From: Chara braunii
Taxonomy: Eukaryota; Streptophyta; Charophyceae; Charales; Characeae
Assembly: GCA_003427395.1 (NCBI GenBank)
Contig: BFEA01000097.1
Coordinates: 3,420,802-3,441,216, forward strand
Length of the DNA stretch: 20,415 nt
Direction: 5' to 3'
A model generated the notes under the pieces. The model ran no database searches. It was not told where the DNA came from and saw nothing but the letters and a program-made list of their open reading frames with translations. Shown one piece after another: positions 9,413 to 17,603 of this stretch. The position numbers and the translations under genes were made by a program. The stretch's first letter is position 1; each line of letters begins with the position of its first letter.

Positions 9413-9560
9413 GGGACGCTGGGCCCGGTTCCCACCATGAGCTGTACTTTTTATTTCCACTCACTATGATGTAAAGGGACGCTGGACCCGTTTTCCAGCA
9501 GGTGCAGCTCCCCACCAATGGAACGGAGCCATTTAAAAAAAAAAAAGAAAAAAAAAAAGA
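9413..9560 (+). repeat. Two tail-repeat copies in tandem (F1, F2), the second with an A-rich tail
   Basis: F1 (9413-9436) is GGGACGCTGGGCCCGG and then breaks off; its hairpin is imperfect. F2 (9476-9529) has hairpin 1 (9481-9499, GCTGGA/TCCAGC) and hairpin 2 (9507-9529, GCTCC/GGAGC), followed five bases later by an A-rich tail (9535-9560). The A-rich DNA continues to about 9623. Confidence 0.7.
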
Positions 9561-9739
9561 AAGAATTTGAAAGATGATGAAAGATTTGAGAGAAGAATAT
9601 AGCGGGTTAAAAAAAAAAAAAACCTGAGCGGTATTCTTCTCTCAGTTTCACCTGTCTCTACCTACCTACCACTACTCCTAGGCCTATACAGGGAACCCCC
9701 ACAATTATAGGGTCTCACTGGACTACTCTCGACCCTCGA

Positions 9740-10345
9740 AAAAATGGGAGAGTGTTGGTTCACCGCTGCACTAACTGTCCACTCTCCTGTACTCCAATTC
9801 GGGAGTGCATTAGTAGACACGGTGCCAGCGCTTGAGGACACGGCGTGATCTGCATTTTGTCCGCCCAGACTCCAGGCACACTCTCCGAATTCGGAGCAAC
9901 TTGGAGAGTCGGCCGAAGGTCCATTGGACAAACCACAATTGCAGGTGGTGAACTCTCCAGTCACAGAGAGTGGAGTTAGAGAAGTTTTCTGCCAGCTCTC
10001 CAATGCTTTTTTGCTCCTCGATTCAGAGAGTTTGTGCAGCGATGCAAAACTCTCAGAAACCGTGGCTCCGAGAGTATTTTGCATCGCTGCAGAAACTCTC
10101 CTAATCGAGGAGCAAAAAAGCATCGAGAGCTGTCAGAAAACTTCTCCAACTCGACTCTCCTCAACTGGAGAGTTCACAACCTGCAACAGCCGTGTTTCGG
10201 AGACTCCTCCGCAGGAATCTCAAATGTGCGCCAAAATCGGAGAGTGTGCCTTCACCCTGACCAACAAATCGCATGTGTTGTCTGTTCAAGTTTGTGGTAT
10301 CCGCGCGCTCTCCAATACGGAGAGTGAACTTTGTTCCACTGTGGG
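9740..10345. repeat. Long foldback (near-palindrome), arms of about 280 bp, 15-nt loop
   Basis: Core arms 9939-10054 and 10070-10187 are inverted copies at about 90% identity by eye, separated by only 15 nt (10055-10069). Similarity continues outward, weaker, to about 9740 and 10345. The heptamer ACTCTCC or its complement GGAGAGT occurs ten times: ACTCTCC at 9781, 9880, 9952, 10095, 10154 and GGAGAGT at 9747, 9903, 10167, 10239, 10319; some are at mirror-image positions. A transcript would fold into a very long hairpin. Candidates are a foldback transposon, a hairpin-siRNA locus, or a young inverted duplication. Both arms are open in the outward direction (10123-9662 on -, 9924-10358 on +) and encode related peptides, as the inverted repeat partly predicts. 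Confidence 0.85.
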
Positions 10346-10361
10346 ACTCTCAAAGTAGTTT

Positions 10362-10409
10362 GGGGAGGTGGAGGGGGGAGGGCCGGCGGGGTGGCGGGGG
10401 GAAGTGGGG
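10362..10409 (+). other. G-quadruplex-prone tract
   Basis: Six runs of at least three G (10362-10365, 10373-10378, 10380-10382, 10388-10391, 10396-10401, 10406-10409) are separated by loops of 1 to 7 nt, meeting the usual G4 rule on the plus strand. It sits directly beside the foldback. Confidence 0.6.
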
Positions 10410-10433
10410 CGGTGAACATTTCCAGTCGTTCCG

Positions 10434-10678
10434 AATCTGGAGCAGAATCGACTCCAGATTCTGGAAGTTGCTGCAAACGAGGCAGAGCTTCCACGCTATG
10501 GGGAGCAGCACTACCAAGAGCTACAGAGCACTTCGGGAAGAGCTATGGAGCGCTAGGGGGAAGGAGTGCTAAGGGAAGGAGAACTACGAAGGAGCGCTAT
10601 GGGGAGCAGCACTACGAAGAGCCATGGAGCGCTACGGGAACCCTGAGCTACAGGAAGAGCTATGGCCCCAGGGTTCCC
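10434..10678. repeat. Hairpins and a 101-bp-period repeat right of the foldback
   Basis: GAATCTGGAG and CTCCAGATTC near 10434-10462 form a perfect 10-bp stem with a 9-nt loop. Bases 10494-10530 and 10595-10631 are two copies of a unit containing CGCTATGGGGAGCAGCACTA, 101 bp apart. GGGAACCCTG (10636-10645) and CAGGGTTCCC (10669-10678) are a perfect 10-bp inverted repeat. ORFs here are by-products of the repeats. Confidence 0.6.
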
Positions 10679-11040
10679 CAAAGTATTACCAACAGTTTTT
10701 TCGACAGGTGGAACCCTTGGGGTTTTTGCACTCGCCGATAACGCCTTTTGAAATTGAGAAAGTAGTGGGGGTAATGGATAGGCCCCCAAAATTTTGAGTA
10801 ATGATTCTTCCGGGGGGTACACGCCCCGCCGAAAATACGAACATAGCTAATATGAAAACAGTATATAACCACGTAATAAGTAATATGAAAGCGCCTCAAT
10901 CTGATGGCATTGTGAGTGGAAGGGTTGAGTTCCCGAAGCAGCGTTGACTGAGGGATGTTGGGGAGGGGATGATGGCGCCATGATAGCAATGCTCACATCA
11001 TCTTCTTCATGTTGATGTTCCATTTTACTTTAATCTTATT
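10679..11040. other. Unassigned DNA
   Basis: No coding or structural signal beyond short homopolymers is seen in this stretch. Confidence 0.3.
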
Positions 11041-11225
11041 TCTCATGAGACGTTGAACCGATGTATGCTGTGGTGTAGCAGGTATCGCACCTGCTGGTGG
11101 GTGCAGCTCCTGCATGTTCCCTCGTTGGAGACTTGAGCACGGATGTGGCTGCTATGGGGTTCCCCATAATACTATAATGACAATAAAAAAAGGCCTGAAA
11201 GGCCGTCCTGTCCAGATTTGACAGG
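11041..11225. repeat. Cluster of six short palindromes/hairpins
   Basis: In order: TCTCATGAGA (11041-11050); AGCAGGT/ACCTGCT with 5-nt loop (11077-11095); TGCAG/CTGCA (11102-11114); ATGGGGTTCCCCAT (11154-11167); GGCC-TGAAA-GGCC (11192-11204); CCTGTC/GACAGG with 7-nt loop (11207-11225). All stems are perfect. A short run of seven A (11185-11191) sits inside. It may be the structured 3' end of a non-LTR element or an RNA-coding remnant; I do not recognise the family. Confidence 0.5.
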
Positions 11226-11663
11226 TAATTGAATTGGTTGGGCTTAAAGAATTAGCCTTTTAATAAATAAATAAATAAAAAAAACGGTGAAACTATCAAA
11301 GGAGAAAAAGTCCGCACCAGACAACGACATGTCAATCCAGATTCCCACAAAATTTTCGGCCCACGCAATCTGTTGTAAGCATGCCAAAACGATAAACAAA
11401 AATTGTGTCCAAGCCCCATATCTCCCCATTCCTTACCTTGTTTGCTAGTATGGACCCGTAGATGGATGGTACAGCTCATGCACCCACTGGTCCAGGCCGG
11501 TTCCAAACATTATCAAGATAGATTCTCGTCTTGTGCCTCAGTCACAGTGTTATTTATTGAGATCTTCCACATAATTGACCCGACCATCCTTCCCCTGAAG
11601 AAGACACTCTAGCCTTCTCGTCGGGGTTAACGCGGCCGAAACCCAAGGGCAAGGGTTCATCTG
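11226..11663. other. Unassigned DNA with an AAAT microsatellite
   Basis: An (AAAT)n tract lies at 11261-11284. The rest shows no convincing gene. The right edge runs into the poly(T) of the next repeat. Confidence 0.35.
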
Positions 11664-11820
11664 TTTTTTTTTTTTTTTTTTTTTTTTTTTTTCAATGAGA
11701 CGATGCTCCAATCTATTTGTGGGGAGCAACATGGCTGGGAACCGGGCCCAGCGTCCCTTACCAGAATACACAAAATGAGCTACCGGGGCCATTACCCGGC
11801 TTCGGCTAAGAACAATTGAA
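11664..11820 (-). mobile_element. Tail-repeat copy G, reverse strand, with 29-nt poly(T)
   Basis: On the minus strand: TAGCCGAAGCCGGGTAATGG, GGGAC, hairpin 1 (11734-11752, GCTGGG/CCCAGC), hairpin 2 (11705-11727, GCTCC/GGAGC), then poly(A), seen here as T at 11664-11692. It is the best-preserved copy and defines the element's 3' orientation together with the copy at 6240-6411. Confidence 0.75.
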
Positions 11821-12090
11821 AAAAAGGAAAAACTCAGAGACATTCATGGACCACTACTCTCTACAAAGTCACTAGAATATGTGTGTCAAAAAGCCTCCCA
11901 ACCACGAATCAGATAGGTGAAACGTATTCAATCCACCTACGACCACAACCAGCATGGCTGTTTTTAGCACAATCCGAAGCTTTTCCAGGCCTCATGCTCC
12001 CATCAGGTTAGGTTACACAGTTGCACCACCTTGCTCCAGCACCGGCCAGCATTGCTCCAGTTACGACCCCCGATGACCACAGAGACTGCC
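11821..12090. other. Left flank of the Ty3/gypsy element
   Basis: No gene recognised. The last five bases (CTGCC, 12086-12090) would be the left target-site duplication of the gypsy element; its partner lies beyond the right edge of the window. Confidence 0.35.
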
Positions 12091-12395
12091 TGTTGCATAC
12101 TGTAACGGTGCAGACCAGAACAAGAACCGACCTCTCTCACAAAGTACAAGATAGCGTAGCGGAAGACTTAGATACCAATGATCCGAACAATCAATATTGC
12201 AATGCAGCCCCGAACATACATCATCATCATCATCATCATCACTCCATGGTGTGATGGGGCCTGGCGCTCACACAGGAAGAATGCGCCAGTCCCCAACCAT
12301 ACACAGACGAAGAAGAGGGGGGTTAGACGAAGAAGAGGGGAAGATGGGAATGTTGTCAACACCAAGTCTTCGGCACAGGCCCAAATAGTCCCTCA

Positions 12396-12586
12396 TCAAA
12401 CGTCTGAATCCCAATGTCGACTCTGGATCCAATGTCGTCAAGTCTCAAGTCACAACTCTCTCTCTCTGTCGTAGTCCGCTGATACTGAGANTCAAACGTC
12501 TGAATCCCAATGTCGACTCTGGATCCAATGTCGTCAAGTCTCAAGTCACAACTCTCTCTCTCTGTCGTAGTCCGCTGATACTGAGA
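12396..12586. repeat. 95-bp exact duplication around a single N (12491)
   Basis: 12396-12490 and 12492-12586 are identical 95-mers separated by one N. The same 95-mer, apart from its outer context, forms the final 95 bases of the window (20321-20415). It is most simply two contig ends sharing a fixed-length overlap, joined by a gap symbol. Confidence 0.9.
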
Positions 12587-13075
12587 ACTCAGGTAGTGAG
12601 AGGGTGAAGAAGAGATGGTGGACTTAGAAGAGGAAGAAGAAGAACTCTCTCTCTCTCTCTCTCTCTCAGTCCGGTACTAACCTGTGAAGTTGGCGCCTTG
12701 ATGCAGGTACCTTGAAGATGAAGCTGGAGCTATGGCGCCACAAGTTAGTCTCCCTGGCCTCCGCCAGCCATCTCTCTCTCTCACCTTCTCTACCTCTACT
12801 AGCGCCCAGCGCTGAAGACTACTGCTACTGCTACTAGCGCCCAGCGCTGAAGACTACTGCCAGCGCTAAGCTACTCCTGCAGCGCTCCTCCAGAGTGCTG
12901 CTGCCGAATCCTGAAGACTACTACTGCCTCGGCCTCTGACTGCCCGTGAAGTGCATAGGAACTCCCTATGTACTACCTCGGCCTGCCTCCTTACTGCCTG
13001 CAGCTACAGGGCGGGGCAGTTCAGGAGGCTGCTCTTGCCAATGCTGAGGTGAGCCAGGGCCTGCCGCTGCAGCTC

Positions 13076-13266
13076 CTGCTGAGGCTGGCGTGGGAACAGG
13101 CCAAAAATAGCCTGTTCCCGAAACCCTGGTTTGGTGCCTGAGTGTTAGGGCAGGTCGATCTTATGAGGGCNCTGCTGAGGCTGGCGTGGGAACAGGCCAA
13201 AAATAGCCTGTTCCCGAAACCCTGGTTTGGTGCCTGAGTGTTAGGGCAGGTCGATCTTATGAGGGC
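13076..13266. repeat. 95-bp exact duplication around a single N (13171)
   Basis: 13076-13170 and 13172-13266 are identical and again exactly 95 bp long, with one N between. The equal length at two unrelated places points to an assembler overlap. Confidence 0.9.
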
Positions 13267-13287
13267 TCGAAAGTGGCCCTCCGTTTC

Positions 13288-13455
13288 AGGCTGAAAAGAC
13301 TCAGGGCTTGGAAGGCCCTGTTTTAGGCTGAAACAACATAGGGCCTGCAGGCCCTCGTTTTTCAGTCTTTCAGGCTGAAACGACACGGGCCCTGTAAGCC
13401 CTTGTTTCTAGGCTTTTAGGCTGAGACTGCGGGACAGGCCCTGCAGGGCCGTGTG
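13288..13455. repeat. Hairpin-forming tandem repeats in U3
   Basis: The motif AGGCTGA recurs at 13288, 13325, 13372 and 13418 (spacing 37, 47, 46), each followed by a GGGCC/GGCCC-type inverted repeat such as GGGCCTGCAGGCCC. It lies at the 5' end of U3 in the element's sense, where enhancer repeats are common in LTR elements. Confidence 0.55.
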
Positions 13456-13473
13456 GCTGCGCAGTATGCCACA

Positions 13474-13486
13474 CCCCCCCCTCCTT
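13474..13486 (-). other. Polypurine tract for plus-strand priming
   Basis: On the minus strand the sequence is AAGGAGGGGGGGG, ending exactly at the 3' LTR boundary (TGTGGCATACTG follows). It begins 12 bp after the integrase stop codon. This is the standard position and composition. Confidence 0.85.
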
Positions 13487-13498
13487 GAAAGATCGAGC

Positions 13499-15036
13499 TT
13501 ACCTGCGAGGGCGAAGCTGTCTGTCCGAGGGAGGGACCACAGTCCGGGTGGGAGGGGAAGGTCGTGAAGTTCCCTGAGCTAACCTTTGTTGCTCGTAGTG
13601 AGCGTAGATCAGCGGTGCGGATGCTTTCAAATCTGTTCCTGAAATCCACCGAGTGTCGTCGGGATCGCATGCTTTGAATATAACTTTGTACTGTCGAGGC
13701 TTGCTGTCGTACGTGCGATCCGTGATGACGCGGTCAACCTCCTGATGACCATCCATAGATGGAGGATCTTGCGATCTTCGGCCCGGGAAGTCGTCGCTCT
13801 TGGCTGGTGTATATGTTGCCAGCTTCGAGGCGTGAAAGACTGGATGAACCGTCAGATGCGGGGGAATGTTGATCATAAATGAGGGGTCATCGGGCTCATC
13901 GCCCGCGGCTGCTGTTACGGGCCATGGTCCAAACCACTTGGGAAGCAGTTTGCGTGAAACATCCTGTTCGAGTGCAAACTTTTCTGCGGAGATCCACACC
14001 AGATCACCGGCGTGGATGGGACATGGCACGCGATGCCTTTTTGATTGTTGTTGCATGCGGACTTGAGCCTTTTGCATGTTTGCGCGGGCTTGAGCCAGCA
14101 ATTCCCTGTACTTCCGAACGGAAGCGGGCAAGCAAGCAGTGTCTATGTCGGCTGTTCGTGGGAGGAGAAGATCAGCAAAGATACGGCCTTTCCGGCCACC
14201 ATGGTGCAACTCGAATGGAGTTACGCCGATCGCCGAAAGCAACGGAGTGTTGTAGGCGAACTCGATGTCGGGAAGGCAGTCAACCCAATCCTTCTGATCC
14301 GGACGGATGAGTGTACGAAGCATCATTTGAGCGGTTTGATGTGCCCGCTCCGTTTGCCCGTCCGTTTGTGGATGCCGAGCCGAACTTGGTTTCATCTTTG
14401 TGCTGGATTCCTGCATGAGAGAAGTCCAAAATGCCGACATGAAGCGAGTGTTGCGGTCGCTGACGATGTCTTCCGGCACGCCATGGCTGCAAATCCAGCT
14501 GGTGTGTAGGAGGCGCGCAAGTTCGGGAGCCGTGGCGTAGTACTTGCAAGAGAGAAATTGCGCATACTTACTTAAACGGTCAACGACCGTGAGGATGCCG
14601 TCGTGCCCGAACCGGTCGCGAGGAAATGGACCGGTGACATCAATGGCAATGGAGAGGCCGGGTTCCTGTGGGATAGGCATCGGGCGCGACTCGCCGTAGG
14701 GATTGCGGTTGCGGGGCTTGCTTCGTCGGCAAACTTCGCAAGAGTCGGAATACCGAGTGACATCGGTAATGAGGTCAGACCATCGGAATCGTTGTCGAAG
14801 TCGTGCAATAGTGCGATTGACTCCAAAATGGTCAGCGAGTCGCGAGTCATGGTACTCACCGAGAAAACGAGTCCGAAGACGAGCTCGCGTGGGACACACA
14901 ACGAGTCCTTGCCTCTCGAGTGGAGGAGTAAGTACCCGTCGACGGTGCGATAGTGGCTGGCCACCGGGTGATCCGAAGATAGTTGCGCATACAACGTGGC
15001 GAAATCCGGATCAGGCTCATAGCCCCGGATGAAGTG
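13499..15036 (-). pseudogene. Gypsy pol, integrase with chromodomain-like C-terminus
   Basis: The uninterrupted part is 14899-13499 (466 codons). The zinc-binding N-domain shows H17, H24, C54 and C57 (CEVC). The catalytic core has D87 (IAIDVTGPF), D148 (IVSDRNTRF) and E184 (HPQTDGQTERAHQ), with 35 residues between the second D and E, as in D,D35E integrases. The C-terminal residues about 387-438 (VDRVITDRTYDSK... FKACDPDDTRWISGTDLK) resemble a chromodomain, which in chromoviruses directs insertion to marked chromatin. Upstream, 15036-14880 continues from RNase H in another frame; a frameshift at about 14870-14885 (net +2 equivalent) separates it. The catalytic residues are all kept. It ends LRPRR-stop just before the polypurine tract. 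Confidence 0.9.
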
Positions 15037-16544
15037 TCATTGGAGTTCCTCGTCAAATGCGAAAGCATGATGTGTCATAGCGCAAAGATCAGGTCTTCGC
15101 GAGGGTACATCTGCTGCGCGATTGGAGAGGCCGGGGAGATGTTTCGGTGTGAAGTCAAATTGGTCGATGAAGTACATCCATCGTCCGATCGTGCTGCTCA
15201 CCGTATCCTGCGTCTTGTAGTAGGTCAATGGGATGTTGTCCGTGACCCATGTGAACCTTCGACGCCCAAGGAGGAAGTGCCACCATCGCTTGAGAGCCAT
15301 CACGAACGCGAGCAGCTCCTTCTTCCTTGCATCATCAAGTGAATTGATGGGAGGCACTTTGTGGCTGAAATACTCCACAGGGTGTCAGTCGTTGCCGCCG
15401 TGCTGTTCCAAGACTGCCCCAATGCCATACCCGGAAGCGTCGGTTGTCATTCTCGTTGGCAGGGTGGGGTCGTAGATGCTAAGGACGGGTGCCATGAGCA
15501 TGGCCGTTTTGAGTGCTTGGAATGACCGGCGTGCATCGTCATCGAATACGAATGGCACCTTTGGCGATTGTAATCTCGTTATAGGTGCGACAATCCTTGA
15601 GTACCCGGTGATGAAGCATTGATAGTAGCCCGCCAACCCCATGAATGAATGAACGTTCGTGGTGTTGGTGGGCTTGGGCCATACGCGGATGGCCTCGATC
15701 TTGTCCGCAAGCGGACGGATGCCTTGCGGTGTCACATAATGTCCCAAGTACTCCAACTCTTGCCACGCGAATTCGCATTTATCGCGGTTGGCTTTGTACT
15801 TGGCTTGTCGTAGCCGCTCCAAAACGGTGCGCAGGTGCTCCACATGCTCGTCAAAACTCCGGCTGTATACCAAGATGTCGTCGAGGTAGATGAGTACGAA
15901 TCTATCCAGCATATGTCGGAACTTTGTTGTCATAGCCACTTGGAATGTGGTCGGGGCATTCGTAAGGCCAAAGGGCATAACCAGCCATTCAAAATGCCCA
16001 TATCGCGTCTTAAACGCGGTCTTGTAGCGGTCCTCCTGTTGGATCTCGAGTTGGTGATATCCCGATTTGAGGTCAAGCTTGGAGAAGAACTTGGCAAGTT
16101 GGCGCTGCCCAGTCGTTCGAGGAGGTCGTCGATGCGCGGAAGAGGGTCGGCGCTCTTGACGGTTTGCGCGTTGAGCTTGTGATAATCGATGCACAACCGC
16201 AGCTCCTTATTCTTCTTCCGGACGAAGAGAACCGGAGCACCATATGGCAAAGAGCTAGGTCGAATCCAGTCTTTCTCTAGAAGATCGTCGAGTTGTGCCC
16301 TTAGCACACTTAACTCTTCCTCGCTCATGCGATAGATGCAACCACGCGGAGGTACGGCCCCGTCCTCAAGAATGATCTCGTGGCGGATGGGCCGATCCGG
16401 TACTACTCCGTGCGGTGTTTCGAACACGTCGCCGTAGGCGTCGAGAAGCTCGGTGATGCGTGGGTCCGGTGGTGAGTCCGTCGATGGAATGTCTTGGGGC
16501 GGGAGGGCGTGGAGAAAACACACCCCCATCTCCTCGATGTCATC
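15037..16544 (-). pseudogene. Gypsy pol, reverse transcriptase and RNase H
   Basis: The RT begins after DDIEEMGVCFLH and shows LPYGAPVLFVRKKNKELRLC (N-terminal palm), SKLDLKSGYHQ, FEWLVMPFGLTNAP and the catalytic YLDD (IYLDDILVYS, aspartates at 15877-15882). RNase H follows with TTDASGYGIGAVLEQ, LDDARKKELLAFVMAL and VTDNIPLTY. Three lesions are present. An 8-bp tandem duplication (16088-16095 versus 16096-16103) shifts the frame just before SKLDLKSGYH. A TGA at 15385-15387 lies between GND and HPVEYFS, where the family usually has Trp. A further TGA at 15037-15039 ends this section. Without these the region would be ordinary in length and order. Confidence 0.9.
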
Positions 16545-17603
16545 CTAGATGATGGAAGCTCGAATGCTTGCGGCGGACACCACGTGGCAGCTGATCGAAG
16601 GGTGAGGAGGAGGCACCGTGCATGGGACTAGTACTCCGTTCCGATCACGAACGTGAACGGTGCGGCGGTAGAAGTTCACCGGGTGATCCTTGTTTCGCAG
16701 CCATGACATGCCCAAGATCATGTCGAACTTGGTGTCCAAAATATCGAAGGACACGACCTCGCTTGCATGCGGGGCAAAGTACACGGGGACGGCATCAATG
16801 CACCGGTCGATTGACTTGTGCGTGTGACCGTCGGCCAACGTGACTTGCGTGAGCTGCGACTTCCTCCGAACGCGTGGCCCAAGGCCAGCGAGTACCATAA
16901 AGTCTTGGCTCATGTAGTTGCGAGTAGCTCCGCAATCGATCAAAGCGCTGCAGGTCGCCTCTCCGATCTGAATGCGTATGTACAACAGTGGTGCGTCGAT
17001 GTCGTCGTACCGTTGTGTCTTGAACTCGCGGTCGATCTTCGCAATATAGGCGTGAAGGTCGACAACCTCTACTTTGGCGTCCATCAACGGAGTTGGTACT
17101 GCAGTGTGCAAGTAATCCCGCAATTGTGTCATGACCACGTTGCAATGCGGTTTCGGCAATCAACTGGACCGGGGAAGGGGTATCCATTGGAAGTCCGCAA
17201 ACGTCAACGGGTCGAGCTCTTCAAGTCTTGACCATGTTGTCGAATCCCCCGCGATAGATGGCGGCGAAGTTGCCGACTCGGTTGCCGATGGTAGTGAAAC
17301 CGTGCATGCGGTGGATTGTTGCACGTGGAGTGGTTGGTCCAACGGTGGGACCGAGTGGACAGCATAATCCTCGTAAGTAAACCGAGGACTTGCGACATTC
17401 GCATCCTCCCCAGATGTGTAGGAGACCGCTAGCAAGGCGGCCGAATCTGGCAGAGTGAGAGGTGGAATCGCCTCACCTCCCGTGCAACTCAGTTTCCCGA
17501 GCTGATGCGAGGTCGAACATCCTCCTTGCCTTGATCCGGGCATTGGGAGGTTTTGTGCTTGGTGCTGTTGCACCAATAGCAACACCCATACCGGCCGCGC
17601 CAC
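16545..17603 (-). pseudogene. Gypsy pol N-terminal part with aspartic protease
   Basis: This frame lies -1 relative to gag, and opens upstream of the gag stop (open from at least 17603), so it should be reached by frameshifting at 17492-17498. About 110 residues of low-conservation linker precede a TGA (17160-17162). The next 204 codons hold the retropepsin-like domain: ALIDCGATRNYMS (active-site Asp at 16935-16937), then FDMILGMSWL, the typical distal motif. The active-site triplet is D-C-G, where D-S-G or D-T-G is classical; Cys also occurs in plant gypsy proteases as I recall, so it may be functional. A TAG (16545-16547) separates it from RT. Both stops could come from single transitions in Arg, Gln or Trp codons. 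Confidence 0.85.
17435..17498 (-). promoter_or_regulatory. Candidate -1 ribosomal frameshift signal at the gag-pol junction
   Basis: In the gag frame the codons are TCG GGA AAC TGA, so the heptamer G GGA AAC (17498-17492) is in the exact X XXY YYZ phase, directly before the gag stop (17491-17489). After a 10-nt spacer, GGGAGGTG pairs with CACCTCTC (17481-17457; 8 bp with one G-U; 9-nt loop). The loop bases AGGCG can also pair with CGCCT at 17439-17435, which would make a pseudoknot, although with little or no first loop. The protease frame is -1, as required. The heptamer type is a known retroviral slippery site. Confidence 0.7.

Larger units (their letters stand above)
12091..13473 (-). repeat. 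3' LTR of the gypsy element
   Basis: The ends form an imperfect 12-bp inverted repeat: TGTTGCATACTG at 12091 and CAGTATGCCACA ending at 13473, giving the canonical TG...CA. The first 400 bp match the partial 5' LTR at 20025-20415. Measured length is 1383 bp, but two 95-bp duplications with an N each (12396-12586, 13076-13266) are probably assembly seams, so about 1191 bp is likelier. It also contains a CT microsatellite (about 12642-12667) and 25-bp units at 12801 and 12836. No TATA box was found. Confidence 0.9.

Noticed and set aside
9662-10358. CRISPR-like array from the repeated heptamers
   Set aside because: Repeats are 7 bp in both orientations with irregular spacing, in a eukaryotic context; the foldback explains them.
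12021-12254. ORF ending in a run of eight His codons
   Set aside because: The His run is the CAT trinucleotide repeat in the LTR; the repeat number differs between the two LTRs and no other coding sign exists.
13021-13386. 121-codon ORF with an internal peptide duplication
   Set aside because: The duplication is the 95-bp assembly overlap around the N at 13171, inside the LTR.
13879-14310. Long plus-strand ORFs opposite the integrase
   Set aside because: Shadow frames; the minus strand has the integrase motifs with correct spacing.
16935-16937. Protease D-C-G as proof of an inactive enzyme
   Set aside because: Asp is kept, and D-C-G occurs, as I recall, in other plant gypsy proteases, so it is not treated as a lesion.
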